The position numbers were made by a program, and so were the translations under genes. Below the pieces are notes generated by a model, which was not told the DNA's origin, made no database searches, and saw only the letters and a program-made list of their open reading frames with translations. From Artocarpus heterophyllus (lineage: Eukaryota; Streptophyta; Magnoliopsida; Rosales; Moraceae), in contig CM046350.1 in NCBI GenBank assembly GCA_025403435.1, forward strand, positions 5,739,512 through 5,803,511: a DNA stretch of 64,000 nucleotides, given 5' to 3'. This document shows, one piece after another, positions 46,496 through 58,412 of the stretch (positions are counted from its first letter, which is position 1; every line of letters starts with the position of its first letter).

Positions 46496-46735
46496 TTAGT
46501 CGGCATGCCGAACCTTCAGTTCGGCAGGCCGATGGTCACAGATCGGCAGGCCGGACGTGTGGTTCGGTAGGCCGTCAGTGAGACAAAAATAGGCTGGCTC
46601 TGCCAGCAGGCCGAACTTCCAGTTCGGCATGTCAAACTTTCATGAGTCGACAGACCGATCTTTTCGATCGGCAGGCTGATAAAGCATGACCGGCAGGTCC
46701 GATCACCCAGATCGCCCTGCCGACCGAGAGTTGCA
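46496..46735 (+). repeat. Array of GATCGGCAGGCCGAAC-type motifs in Copia B leader
   Basis: About ten copies in 240 bp, for example TTCGGCAGGCCGAT, GATCGGCAGGCCGGAC, TTCGGTAGGCCGTC, GATCGGCAGGCTGAT and ACCGGCAGGTCCGATC. Most are in the reverse-complement orientation of the LTR cluster. Not tandem with fixed spacing. There is no coding frame through it. Confidence 0.85.
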
Positions 46736-47129
46736 AATTTTTCAAAAAAGGTGCAATATTTACGGTGCAGTTTTAATTTTATTTTTGAGATGATTTTGAG
46801 AAACATTAAATTTGGATATGGCTGAAAATATGAAGTATTTGATTCATACGAGATTGAATACTTGAAGATGGGAATTACGTGAAGAATGATACAACTTGAG
46901 GATTCAAGGATGAAAAATCGATATATGTCTCGATTATTCTCTTGTAATCTTGTTTTTTCTATTCTCTAGGGTGGAGCTATAATATTACGGTAATTATTAT
47001 TTTGCTTGTAGCTTTGCTTGTCTGCATTATAATATGATTTGCCATGTATATTGATAACATGTCATATAGAATAGGAGGTGCCGCTCATATTAAAATTGTT
47101 CATGTTTAATTCTATTCTCTGGGAATGGA

Positions 47130-49729
47130 AAGAAGCAACGGGCCAAGAATGGGAAGTCTTTTGTTCCTATTAATACCAAAAGCAAGAAGAAGAAGAAGAA
47201 GAACCCAAAGAAGCTTAAGTGCTTCTTCTGTGGAAAGGTCGAGCATATTAAGAAGCATTGCAAGGACTTCCTTTCCAAAGGAGGTAGGTGTGATCTTCTG
47301 TATTTAGAAACTTATTTGGTTGAGGAATCCAGTGACATTTGGGTCATAGATTCAGGTGCAACTAATCATGTTTGTGTTTCTCTACAGGGGTTCAAAGAAA
47401 CGAGAAGTCTGCTGTATGAAGACTTCACGCTTCGGATGGGCGATGGATCCTTGGTCTCAGCGGAAGCAATGGGAGACGTCCATCTTTACTTTGATAACTA
47501 TAGGAATTTATTTTTGCAAGATTGTTTTTATGTTCCTAAATTTAAAAGGAATTTAATTTTTGTATCTTGTTTATTTAAAGACTCCTACGTGGTATCTTTT
47601 AATGAAAAAGTGGTGATTCATAAAAACAAATCTTTTATCTGTTCTGGGTGGATGCAAAATAATCTATATTTTATCAAACCTAAGATGGACTTATTGCTTA
47701 ATGCTGAGATGAATGATAATAACTCTAAAAGACTTAAAAATTCTCACTCTAATAAGACTTATCTTTGGCATTTGCGCCTTGGTCACATTAACCTGAATAG
47801 GATTCAAAGGTTGGTAAGGGATGGACCTTTAAGTCACTTAAAGGTGGAATCTATACCTCAATGTGAATCTTGTTTGGAGGGTAAAATGACCAAAAGACCA
47901 TACGGGTCTAAAGGCAATAGGGCCGAAGGGGTTCTAGAACTTGTGCATAGTGATGTTTGCGAATCGATGAACATCCGGGCACGAGGAGGGTATGAGTACT
48001 TCGTCACTTTTATTGACGATTACTCAAGATATGGGTATGTGTGCCTGATGCACCACAAAAGTGAAACTTTTGACAAGTTCAGGGAGTTTCGAGCTGAAGT
48101 GGAAAAACAATTGGGTAGACCCATAAAGGCACTTTGATCCGATCGAGGTGGGGAATACCTTTCTAATGAGTTATTGGGACACTTGTTAGAGAATGGGATT
48201 TTATCCCATTTGACTGCGCCGGGCACTTTACAGCAGAATGGCGTAGCAGAGAGAAGAAATATGACTTTGTTGGACATTGTCAGGTCTATGATGAGTTATT
48301 CATCATTACCTTTATCCTTTTGGGGATATGCACTACAAACTGCATGTTATCTTTTGAACAATGTGCCTTCAAAATCAGTACCTAAAACTCCTCACGAGTT
48401 GTGGACAAGAAGAAAGACATCCTTAAACCATATTCGCAAATGGGGATGTCTGGCTCATGTCCTGTTTAAGGATCCGAATAAGTTGGAAGCACGTTCGAAA
48501 GTTTACGTGTTTGTAGGATATCCAAAAGGGACTAAAGGGGGTTATTTTTATAACCCGAAGGAAAATAAAGTCGTGGTTTCTGCTAATGCAACTTTCCTTG
48601 AGGACAGTAACATGGACGACTTTAAACCTCGAAGCAAAGTGGTCCTTGAGGAGTTAAGGAGTGATCAAATCACTCTGCAGGTTCCGAATGAATCCGTTTC
48701 GATCAGTGTAGAAAAACTAAACAAACTTGAACAACAATCTCAGGGGCTTCGGCGTAGTGGGAGGATCGGGCGTCAACCTGAGAGATATATGTTCAATGGG
48801 GAGGTCTTCTTGGCTAAACCGAATGGACATGATAGGGATCTTTATACTTACGCAGAAGCTATGGAGGATGTTGATTCAAAACTCTAGATAAAGGCCATGA
48901 ACATAGAGATGAAGTCTATGGAGACTAATCAGGTCTGGAAGCTTGTGGATCTTCTCGAAGGGGTAAAACCCATAGGGTGTAAGTGGATCTACAAGAGGAA
49001 AGATGGAGTGGATGGAAAGGTCGAAACCTTTAAGGCTAGACTGGTAGCTAAGGGTTATACGCAAAAAGAAGGAATCGATTATGAGGAAACCTTTTCGCCT
49101 GTAGCTATGCTTAAGTCCATTCGGATTCTCTTATCTATAGCTGTCGCTCTCGACTACGAGATTTAGCAGATGGATGTCAAGACAGCTTTTCTAAATGGCT
49201 ATCTTGATGAGTCCATTTATATAGAATAGCCAGATGGGTTCAAGGTCACGGGTCAATAGGGTAAGGTTTGTAAGCTGCTAAAGTCAATTTATGGACTTAA
49301 GCAGGCTTCTCGTTCTTGGAACATAAGATTTGATCAGGTGATCAAAACTTATGGGTTCCCACAAAATGTGGATGAACCATGTGTTTACAAACACATTAAG
49401 GATGTGAAGGTGGTTTTTCTACTGCTCTATGTAGATGACATTCTGCTAATTAGCAATGACGTTGGGGCATTGTCATCGGTCAAATTATGGTTGACCAAGC
49501 AGTTTGACATGAAGGACTTGGGTGAGGCTAATTTTGTTCTTGGTATCCAGATCTTTCGGGATAGGAAGAACAAAATGATAGCTTTATCACAAGCTGGCTA
49601 CATAGATAAAATTCTCAGGAGGTTTGCAATGCAAGATTCCAAGAAAGGTAGGCAACCATCTAGGCCTGGAATTACTCTTTCTAAGAAAGACTCTCCAAAG
49701 TCTTATGAAGAAAGAGAATACATGAAGAA
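47130..49729 (+). pseudogene. Copia B zinc knuckle, protease, integrase and RT (part 1)
   Basis: A CCHC knuckle CFFCGKVEHIKKHC (~47219) is followed by protease WVIDSGATNHVC, pre-integrase YLWHLRLGHINLNRIQ...CESCLEGKM, the integrase core (Asp in FIDDYSRYGYV, Glu in [10 protein letters not shown]), and RT ([33 protein letters not shown]). From 47316 on, one frame runs throughout, broken only by nonsense codons at 48135, 48885, 49164, 49227 and 49257. Most fit C-to-T or G-to-A change of Arg, Trp or Gln codons. It ends where the solo LTR inserts. Confidence 0.93.
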
Positions 49730-50888
49730 TGTAACACCCGAGATTTTTAGTGCATTAAAAATGCATTAAATTAAAGATTATATTAAGACAAAGTACAATT
49801 AAAGAAAAATACTGTATAATAAGATGGAAAATTATACAGTGTTAGAGCAACGCAGTATAAGAATTGAATTGTGTGGACCACAATTTTATTTTATACTTTT
49901 TATAAAAGAAAAGAAAAGAAAAAAAAAAAAGAAAAATCAGAAAATTTAAGGAAATTCGAGACTCTCTCTCTCTACTTTCTCTCTCTAGAATTTCTCTCTC
50001 TCTCCTCAAATCTCGTTTGAGATTCCGGCGTTATTTTTCGACACCTCCCATACCAGTGGGAAGCTCTCGTTGAGCTGAGTCCAACGAGGTGTCGTGCCAC
50101 CCAAAACACCGCCGGAGGAGGGCTCACGCGCCGCCCAAAGTGGCGGCGAAACCTATTTTTTCCCGACGTCGTTTCTCCGCCGTCCGACCACCAATCGACG
50201 TGATTTTGGTGTCTATGGACTCAGTGTGAGGAGAGGAACAAGATGGTACCAATTTTCCAGCTCAATTTTGGCTGAAAAGGCTTCGCCGGAGCTGCCCCGT
50301 CGCCGCCGTGGAGCCGTCGTCGGAGCCGCCGCATATGGTAGCGGTGTGGCACACCGCCGGTGCCAAAACGATCAGAGGGCGACGGCGAGCAAGACCCCTC
50401 GGTCAATTGCACCGTTCCGCCGCCCCTCGCCGGAGATCGTGGATGCCCGCCACCGTCGCCGTGGGTGTGTTTGGGTTGGCCATTTTAGGCCGTTTTGTGC
50501 CAAATTGAAGGCACAAACACCTTCAGAGGACCGAGAGGAAGAAATTCGGTACCTCAATTGCACGAAATGATGGCCGGAGGACGGAGAACGGCATCTCCGT
50601 CGTGCACCGCCGTGGAGCTAGGTGGAGCCACCGTTCCACGCGGTGTTGAGCTGCCCCACCGTAGGGGAAACACTCAGAGGGACACGGGGAAGAAAACGCC
50701 CAAGTCAATTTTGGGCTACCGTCGCCGGAGGACCGAGATCGGAGCCGCCGATTTTGGCCGTGAATTCTGTCTTCGATTTGCTATGTTAGAGGCCGAATTG
50801 GGTGAAATTGACCCCACCAATCGACTCAGGAGGGTCGAATTAGGGGGGGTAGGCTCGAGCTCAGCCCTCAACGGAGCCAACCGCCGCC

Positions 50889-50937
50889 GGTCAACGGCCG
50901 GTCAACGGCGGTCAACGCCGGTCAACGGCCGGTCAAA
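50889..50937. repeat. Short tandem repeat of CGGTCAACGGC
   Basis: Five imperfect units of GGTCAACGGCC/GGTCAACGCC in the CpG-rich part of the solo LTR. Confidence 0.85.
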
Positions 50938-51899
50938 GGGCAAAATGGGATTTTGTGATCCGGACCTCCGATCGAAGATCCGAGACCGCCTCCCGACTCG
51001 TTTCGACGCTCTGAACGCAATGGTGACCTCCGTTCGAGCTAATTCCACTCCGATGAAAATTGTCCGGTACCGACTGCATGCAGATCGAGGCGATTCAAAC
51101 AGCAGTATCGGAGTCCAGAATGATGTTTTCAAGAATGTATGATCTCCAGGAAGCATTGCTAACCATTCATGGTAGCTCGAGGAGCACTACAAAGGATGCT
51201 TCACAGACTGTAGATGCAGCGAGATACAACTGGATCTGCTTAGCTTGGAGTTCAAGTAAGTAGGAATCTCGACTGCAGTATGAATTGTTTTAGATGCTTT
51301 CATAGAAATTTATGAAATGCATGATCAGTGATTGTTACACTATTTTATGTAAGAATAGGTTTTATAACGTTATAAGGTGACGAAAAACCCGTTAAGGGTA
51401 AAATCGTCATTTTTAAGGAAACGGCTAGAACGGAGTTGAACACTCCGATTTAGCATAATGTTATTAGATGGAAAATGTTCCGTGATACGTTAAGTAACGT
51501 AACGGTCATGTGAGATCAAGATTTAACGAGGAATGTTTTAAGTAAACAAGTGGTAACCGATGGGTTACAAAGTTAAAAGAAAATGTAACCCCGGTGGGTT
51601 ACAAGGCTAATTGAAGAAAATGTAAACTGATGGTTTATAAGGTTGAGTAAAAAGAACGGTAGATCGATAGTATACCAAGTTATGAAAAAGGAATGAATGG
51701 TTAATGTTTACGTTTTATTATCAATCGAGTGGATTGATAATAAAGAAAGTTAATTAATGAGTCGGCTGTCGTTTGATCAGGACGCAGAGGCCGACCAATG
51801 GAAGGAAAAAGGAACGGAATAGAGAACGCTAGAGCATAGTTTGGGTAAGTTTCAAACCTCACCTACAGCATGAAGTAAATGATTTTTAAATGTTTATTT

Positions 51900-52385
51900 A
51901 TATGATTTGCAAATGTGTTTGCAATTGTTAAGCAAGTTTCTTTTAAAGTATATTTGCATTTATTATGCAAAAAGTTTTAAAGTTCAAGAAAAAGAATTGC
52001 AATGAATTTGCAACCATTATGTTAAAGGTTTATTTGCATATTGATATGCATAACGTTATTTAAAAGTTTAAGTTATGATTTTCAAAGTATTGAAAGTATG
52101 TTTTGCATTATGACAATGCAAAATGTTTAATAGTTTAAGTTATAAGTTTCATGTTGCATTTGCTATGCAATAAGTTGCATTTATTGTGCAATAAATTCCA
52201 GAATACAAGTTATGACTTACAAAATGTATTTGCATTATATGTTGCATTTGTTATGCAATGAGTGTTAAATTGCAAGTTATGATTAGTAAAATGTGTTTGC
52301 ATTTTATGTTGCATTTATTATGCAATATGTTGCATCTGTTATGCAGTAAATTTTATAGTACAAGCTATGAATTGCAAGTGTATTG
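51900..52385. repeat. Degenerate TGCATTTGTTATGCAATA array
   Basis: Many copies of TGCATTT(A/G)TTATGCAAT, each itself near-palindromic (GCAT...ATGC), separated by AAGTTATGA-type spacers. Confidence 0.75.
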
Positions 52386-52799
52386 CATATGATGTGATTG
52401 CATTTGAATGCTCACTAAAGTTAATAAGAAGGTAACGTAAAGATAAAAGGAAAGTGTCGTACCAGCCTCTTTGTTATGAGGTAATAAAGTAAAATTAAAG
52501 TTTGACCTCCTAAAGGTGAGGTACAAGACCTCAATATTTGATGGTCTCAAGTCTTCCACAAGGGAAGCATCATGTTTATGATCTCATGATTAATGAGTTG
52601 GTACGAATACTAAAGTAAAGTAAGGAAAAATGAAGGTTACAAGATAAAGAAAGTTAAGGAACAAGAATAAAGGTTGAGAAAGAAATGAATATTTAAGTTT
52701 ATATAATGTTCATAATATGCTCATAATTGAAGTTAATAATTGAGCATAAATGGAGTCATGCATTCTGATGTTACTTGAATGCTTTTTTTATGAAATGTT

Positions 52800-53240
52800 T
52801 ATATGTTATGTTTATGGAAAACATTCTGAAAAATGTTTACGATAAATGTTTATAAAGAACGTTTTCATGTTTTCAAGAAACGGTTTATGAACGACGTTTT
52901 AAGATAAACGTTCAAGAAATGTTTAAGAGAAAGGTTGTACATTAAATGTTTATGACAAACATTTCATGTTTGCAAGAAAAGGTTTACGAATGACGTTTTA
53001 AGAAAAACGTTGAAGAAATGTTTTACAAAAAAAACGTTTATGCAAAACGCTTCAGAAATGTTTTATGAAAAACGTTTTCAGAAATGTTCTATGAAAGACG
53101 TTTATGAAGAACGTTTTTAGAAATGTTTAAGGAAAACGTTTATGAAAAATATTTTCATAAATGTTTATGGAAAACGTTCATGAAGAACGTTTCAAGAGAA
53201 AGGTTTTCATGAGAAAAGTTTTAAAGCATGTTTAAATGCT
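52800..53240. repeat. Degenerate AAATGTTTATGAAAAACGTTT array
   Basis: At least twelve imperfect units of about 20-35 bp built from AACGTTT, ATGTTTA and CAAGAAA strings. AACGTT is a 6-bp palindrome. Confidence 0.8.
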
Positions 53241-53779
53241 TTGTGAGAATATGTTTGAACTTGCTGAGCGAAAGCTCATTAAAAGTTTTTCATGCTGTAG
53301 GTAATTTATGGGTGACCAATGGGACCCGTTAGAAGAGCTGGGTGCTGCGGAGGACAGATGCGAAGATTTGGGTATGGATACCATCACTGTTTGCTTCCGC
53401 TACGTAAAGAAAATGTTTTCTATTGTTTAATGTTGTGTTTTCAAAGTTTTAAAGAAAATCAGAGTTTTAAGAATTGTATTCAAAGTTTTAAGATACAGTT
53501 TATAAACTGTTTTATGTAATTATAAAGTAAAGTTTTAAACTATGATTTAATAAGTGTTTCTTATTAAGTATTGAGAAACGATTTGAAATGATTTTAAGGT
53601 CAAGTGTTGAGCGATGTCTCCACTTGAATGCGACGGAGGTCGCGTCAGTTTTAAAGAACGTTTAAGGAAAGAAAAAAAAAATTTACTACAGTATTTTCTT
53701 ACTAAGTAAGTAAGATTACTGTTTTACGAAACGATGATTATGAAAGTAAAGTGACTGCCCGAAAAGGCGGGTCGTCACA

Positions 53780-54471
53780 AAGAAGGTGCCTTATGCTTCG
53801 GCAGTGGGTAGTCTCATGTATGCCATGCTTTGCACACGACCGATATAAGTTATGTAGTCGGGATTGTAAGTCGATTTCAGGCAGATCCATGACCGAACCA
53901 CTGGGTTATGGTAAAGCATATTTTCAAGTACCTGAGAAGGACTCGAGGGTATATGCTTATGTATTCGGGTGAGGACTTGACTCCTCTAGGATACACTGTC
54001 TCGGATTTTTAATCCTATTTGGATTCTAGGAAATCGACTTTGGGGTTTGTGTTTACTCTAGGTGACGGTGCCATCAGTTGGAGAAGTGAGAAGCAAGATT
54101 GCATTTCGAATTCAACGATGGAGGCCGAGTATGTGGCAGCTAGTAATGCTTCGAAAGAAGCAATGTGGCTCCGCAAGTTCCTTGGGGATCTTGAGGTTGT
54201 TCCTGGTATGGATAAGGCGGTATCACTGTATTGTGATAACAATGCGGCGGTAGCTAATGCTAAGGAACCAAGATTTCACAAGAAGAGTAAACATATTGAT
54301 CAGATGTATCATGTGATAAAGGACTTCGTTGAGGGCAGGTATGTCACGGTGAGCAAGATCGCGTCAGAGGACAATTTAGCTGATCCATTTATGAAGACAG
54401 TTACAGAGAGAGTCTTCGAGAAACATGTAGAAGCTATGGGGATGCGAGATTTGCTGTGTTTACTCACTTAG
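53780..54471 (+). pseudogene. Copia B end of RT and RNase H (part 2)
   Basis: Resumes at the point where part 1 stopped (KVPYASAVGSLMYAMLCTRP), with one small indel near 53843 and two further stops (TGA ~53891, TAA ~54008). The frame from 54019 is RNase H: SRKSTLGFVFTLGDGAISW, EAEYVAASNASKEAMW, YCDNNAAVANAKEPRFHKKS, ending with TAG-type stop at 54469-54471. Confidence 0.92.
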
Positions 54472-54485
54472 TGTAAGTGGCAGAT

Positions 54486-56489
54486 TGTTAGATATGTATG
54501 CCCTAAGGAGTAAAAATGTAATACATTTTTAGAGACATTTTTATCAATAAAGAATTTATTCATTTATATATACCAAATCTTGTCCTCTTTATATTGAATG
54601 TATGTTAAGCAAATAGTAGTTTGAGACTGTCGGTCTAAACCTTTAAGAATTGAGCATATGATAGACTAATTATGCGAAAGACACGACTCTTAAGGTGACG
54701 GTCTAAAACATACGATCCGCAATCGAGGGAATAAATTTGGGCACTTTATTCATGCAAAGATTGTTATGTTGTCTATATCCCTATTGGGAGATGGTTTGTC
54801 TTGACCATCGGAGTTGGACTCTATGAATAGAAACAATGGCACGTTGTCATAGGTGACGATGTGTTGGATCGGGACACAAATTGAATTGATTTGGATTAAT
54901 AATTCTATCTTGGCAAATTGATTCACTTTAGACAATCATTTGTATTGTATCTTAATCCTAAGATGGATTGAGGGCCCGCTGTCTCGACTTGTGTCTTGTG
55001 ATGTACCAAAGGGTGACTCCCACATCTCAATAGTGGTATGTATACCGGTACGTTGGAGGCATGACTCTGGATAGCGTAGACTTGTTATTCATAGATATGG
55101 AATCCATAGCTCCTCTTTAGGAGTGATGATATCCTCTTACATACGTTATCCTGTAATTGAAAAACTAGAGCGCTCAACCATTTGGATACATAGGTATAAC
55201 CGAATGGTATACTATCTTTGGATGGTAAGTTTTCTAATGGTGAGATAATGGAACGTAAGATAAAAATAATCGAGAAGGTAACACAGAACTTGTCCTTAAG
55301 CCGATTATGGATTATCATATGGGGATACGATACACTATGATATGTCATGGAGACTTAGCCATACGGGCTTCGTAATTCTATAAGTGCAGCTCCAAGCTTT
55401 TAGTAGAATAGCGTTGGAGTTGATAATTGTGAAATATATATCTGGGATATTGGGTTTCATAATTATTGTGAGCTTGAACTTTATAGGTCATTTTTGGTCC
55501 CCTTTGCTAGCTCACAAAATCCTGTAACGATATGGCGTGCTTTTTCAATAATTGGTGACTTATGTCAGATTTATCGGATTGGTTTAAAATTTAAAAGAAT
55601 CAAATAATTCATGTCTGTTTATTGGTTGAATTAATTTTGTAATACAATTAATTTAAGATAAACTTGTTGAATTATTGGGATCAGGTAGTTCTTATCTGTT
55701 TTTCGGTTGATTTAATTGGATAAATTAAAATAAGATAAACTTGTAGAATTATTGTGAATTGATTTATTTTCCTAGAGATTATCTTGATAAAGTTTGTTTT
55801 GATCAGATAACTTCTCTATTGGGTTATTTGAATCAAAACTAAGACTTTATCCTATAGAATCTCGGGTGGAAAATAAAATATTCGCGGAGATATTTATGCA
55901 GCAGTTTGGTTTGTCGATCTACGTGTTTGGCCTACCGATGGGCCTGTTCGGCCTGCCGAACAGCGAGAGATAAGAGTACGCGTTTTTACATAGATCTTAT
56001 CAGATATTGATCCGAACTTGATTCTGTTTCGAGTTTTTGAGACCTAATCTGATAAAGACTGACCCTAGGACCAATCGCTATATAAAGGGAGTAAGTCTCA
56101 TGAGTTACTTAGATCAATTAAGAGATTAAGAGTGATACTCTTCTGGTGAGCATCTGAAAACTCCCTGAGAGCTTTTGTTCATAAATTACGAACACTAGCT
56201 TTAGGTTCTCTCGATTGGTTGGAAGGAGAGTCACCGGTGGAAAAGCTGTACGTGTGAGCCCACACTCACTCCGGTTGTGGATAGAGAATAGCAAAGAAGG
56301 CTAGTTGGTTAAGGCTCTTCTGGAACGTTACTTCTCTTCACATGTTGTGGAGGTTTTACGGTATACAAATGTTAGTAAGATCTATTTAATTTATACATAT
56401 AGTATGTCAAACTTGTGTTTTGAAAAAATACTCTGATGTTAAAATTTAAAAAATTTCTGCTGCACACCTCACACTGTTTTTTTCCAACA
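54486..56489 (+). repeat. 3' LTR of Copia B
   Basis: 2,004 bp partner of 43960-45983. The TATA box CTATATAAAG lies at ~56078. It lacks a dozen bases near 54590 that the left LTR has. Confidence 0.92.
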
Positions 56490-56494
56490 GCTAG

Positions 56495-57993
56495 TACCAA
56501 GACCAAATGGACAAAAGTTGGTACGCTGCAAATGGATCTTTAAATATAAAGAAGGGATTCCAGGAGTGGAAGGGCCTAGGTATAAAGCTAGGTTGGTGGC
56601 TAAGGGCTTTACACAAAGGGAAAGAGTGGATTATAATGAAGTTTTCTCCCCGGTGGTAAAACATACTTCCATCAGGGTCCTATTGGCTCTCATAGCAGTA
56701 CAAAATTTGAAACTGGAGCAGCTAGATGTCAAAACTGCCTTCCTTCATGGACAACTAGAGGAGAAAATTTATATGAGGCAGCCTCATGGTTTTGAAGTTA
56801 AGGGCAGCAAGGATTTGGTATGTCTATTTAGAAAATCCCTGTATGGACTTAAACAATCCCCTCACCAATGGTACAAATGGTTTGATGATTTCATGGTCAA
56901 AGTTGGCTTCATGAGAAGTTTGTATGATAACTGTGTTTACATAAAAGCGTATGAAAGTGGCAAGCTGATTTACTTGCTTCTCTATGTGGATGACATGTTG
57001 ATTGCATGTTCAAACATGAAGGAAGTAAGAATGACTAAAGAAATTCTGCAAGTTGAGTTTGACATGAAGGATCTTGGATCTGCAAAGAAGATCCTAGGGA
57101 TGGAAATCACCAGAGATCGAAGGGAAGGAACTTTGTACTTGACACAAGAAGGGTATGTTAAGAAAGTTCTAGAGAAGTTTGGTATGATACATGCCAAACC
57201 AGTTTTAACTCCACTTGTACAACACTTTAAGTTATCAGCCAATGATTCTTCAACAACTGAAGAAGAGATAGCAGAGATGAGATCAGTTCCTTATTCTCAT
57301 GCTGTCGAAAGTGTCATGTACCTTATGATATGCACAAGACCAGATTTAGCTCATTCTGTGAGTGTGGTCAGTCGGTACATGGCCAATCCAAGAAAACAAC
57401 ACTGGAAGGGAGTAAAGTGGATGGTGAGGTATTTGCAGGGCTCTTCAACAATTGGTCTATGCTATGGAGGAGCAGGTGGAGCAGAGGACAAAGCTATTGG
57501 CTTGGTGGATTTTGACTATGCAGGAGATTTAGATCATAGGAGATCACTAACAGGCTATGTTTTTCAAATTGAAGGCTGCACTGTTAATTGGAAAGCCAAC
57601 CTTCAACAGGTGGTGGCATTATTAACAACGGAGGCTAAATATATAGCCTTAACAGAAGCAATTAAAGAAGCATTATGGCTGAAGGGACTGTTAAAGGAAC
57701 TGGGATATCCTTAGGAGAAGCTGCATGTTTATTGTGATAGCCAAAGTGCTATTCACTTATCAAAGAACCAGATGCATCATGAGAGAACCAAACAAATAGA
57801 TGTGAGACTGCATTTCATTAGAGAAATTTTGGCTAATAGAGATGTGCAGGTGAAGAAAGTTTCAACAGAAGAAAATGCAGCTGATATGATTACAAAGTCT
57901 TTAACAGCAGCCAAGTTTCAACATTGCTTGGATCTGTTGGCAGTCAAGCCCATAGCTCTGAAGACAGAAAGAACTGAAGCAGGATATAGATAG
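56495..57993 (+). pseudogene. Copia A reverse transcriptase and RNase H (3' part)
   Basis: Continues the RT frame cut at 43959. A 398-codon open stretch (56518-57714) holds [55 protein letters not shown] and the catalytic LLYVDDMLIA. RNase H follows (LTGYVFQIEG, TTEAKYIALTEAIKEALW), then TAG at 57712-57714. After that stop the same frame carries YCDSQSAIHLSKN, HERTKQIDVRLHFIRE and ENAADMITKSL to 57993. The open length is surprising for the older element. Confidence 0.93.
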
Positions 57994-58412
57994 ATGTAGA
58001 CAATCTACTAATGACCAAGGTGGAGATTATTGATGACGTGGTCATTAGTTAGTGAGTCAGCGTCTAGTTGGTATGTTGGCATTATCATTGATGCTGACTA
58101 GATTGTAATAACCAATTATGTGATTCATTCCTTTTAATAGCTGTGTCAGTGAGTGTAATAGAATATAGAGGGATCTTACAAATGAAAGAGAGTGAGATAG
58201 AATAAAAATAAGCCAAAAGAAAACAGATTAAGACTTTTTGTACTCAAAAAAAGAGGGATAGTTCTGGTTTTGGGTATTATTCTCATCAATAAAAGAATTC
58301 ATTTAGTTCTTGGTTCTGTTGTTCTGTTTCTTTTCTTTTGGTGTTCTCTAAATTCTTATTTTGGCTGAATTCGTGTCTTGAGAAGTTTACAAAACTTTAG
58401 AAAAACACCCTC

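Larger units (their letters stand above)
49730..53779. mobile_element. Gypsy-type solo LTR, 4,050 bp, inside Copia B
   Basis: Starts TGTAACACCCGAG and ends GGGTCGTCACA. Perfect 5-bp AAGAA duplications lie at 49725-49729 and 53780-53784. No gag-pol, PBS or second LTR is present. The TGTAACACC start resembles the 10.5-kb Gypsy LTR, but the rest does not match it. Layout: AT-rich edge, CT tract, a GC- and CpG-rich block (~50030-51010), then AT-rich sequence with two degenerate arrays. Open frames in the CpG-rich block lack known domains, and I regard them as incidental. Confidence 0.88.
43960..56489 (+). mobile_element. Copia element B, inserted in Copia A's reverse transcriptase
   Basis: LTRs at 43960-45983 (2,024 bp) and 54486-56489 (2,004 bp), TGTTAG...CCAACA. 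TSD GCTAG lies at 43955-43959 and 56490-56494. The PBS TGGTATCAGAGCC is at 45986-45998, and the purine-rich AAGTGGCAGAT abuts the 3' LTR. LTRs are roughly 93-95% identical by eye, less diverged than Copia A's, as nesting requires. Most of gag is absent: the 1.1-kb leader leads directly to a zinc knuckle. The pol is interrupted by a 4,050-bp solo LTR. Confidence 0.95.
41043..58394 (+). mobile_element. Copia element A (outer), plus strand
   Basis: LTRs at 41043-41412 (370 bp) and 58028-58394 (367 bp) begin TATTGATGACGTGG. The left LTR ends CAACA; the right end has decayed to CAAAA. TSD CTTTA lies at 41038-41042 and 58395-58399. The PBS TTGGCATCAGAC starts at 41415 and a purine-rich AAGGTGGAGA precedes the right LTR. 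The two LTRs differ by roughly 10% by eye. The element's own length is about 4.8 kb without the nested insertion. Confidence 0.92.
40914..58412. mobile_element. Small MITE, family 1 copy, split by Copia A
   Basis: The left part 40914-41042 begins GAGTGTTTGGCC and carries ACAGTAGCATGTGAGAG. The right part 58395-58412 ends AAAACACCCTC. Together they make one family-length unit of about 145 bp into which the whole Copia nest inserted near its right end. Confidence 0.65.

Noticed and set aside
50094..51142. Long open frames in the CpG-rich part of the solo LTR
   Set aside because: Several overlapping frames on both strands are open simply because GC-rich sequence has few stops. There are no known domains or consistent starts, and the region lies within LTR boundaries.
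54750..55348. Minus-strand frames in the Copia B LTRs as genes
   Set aside because: They occur in the same place in both LTRs and have no domain similarity.
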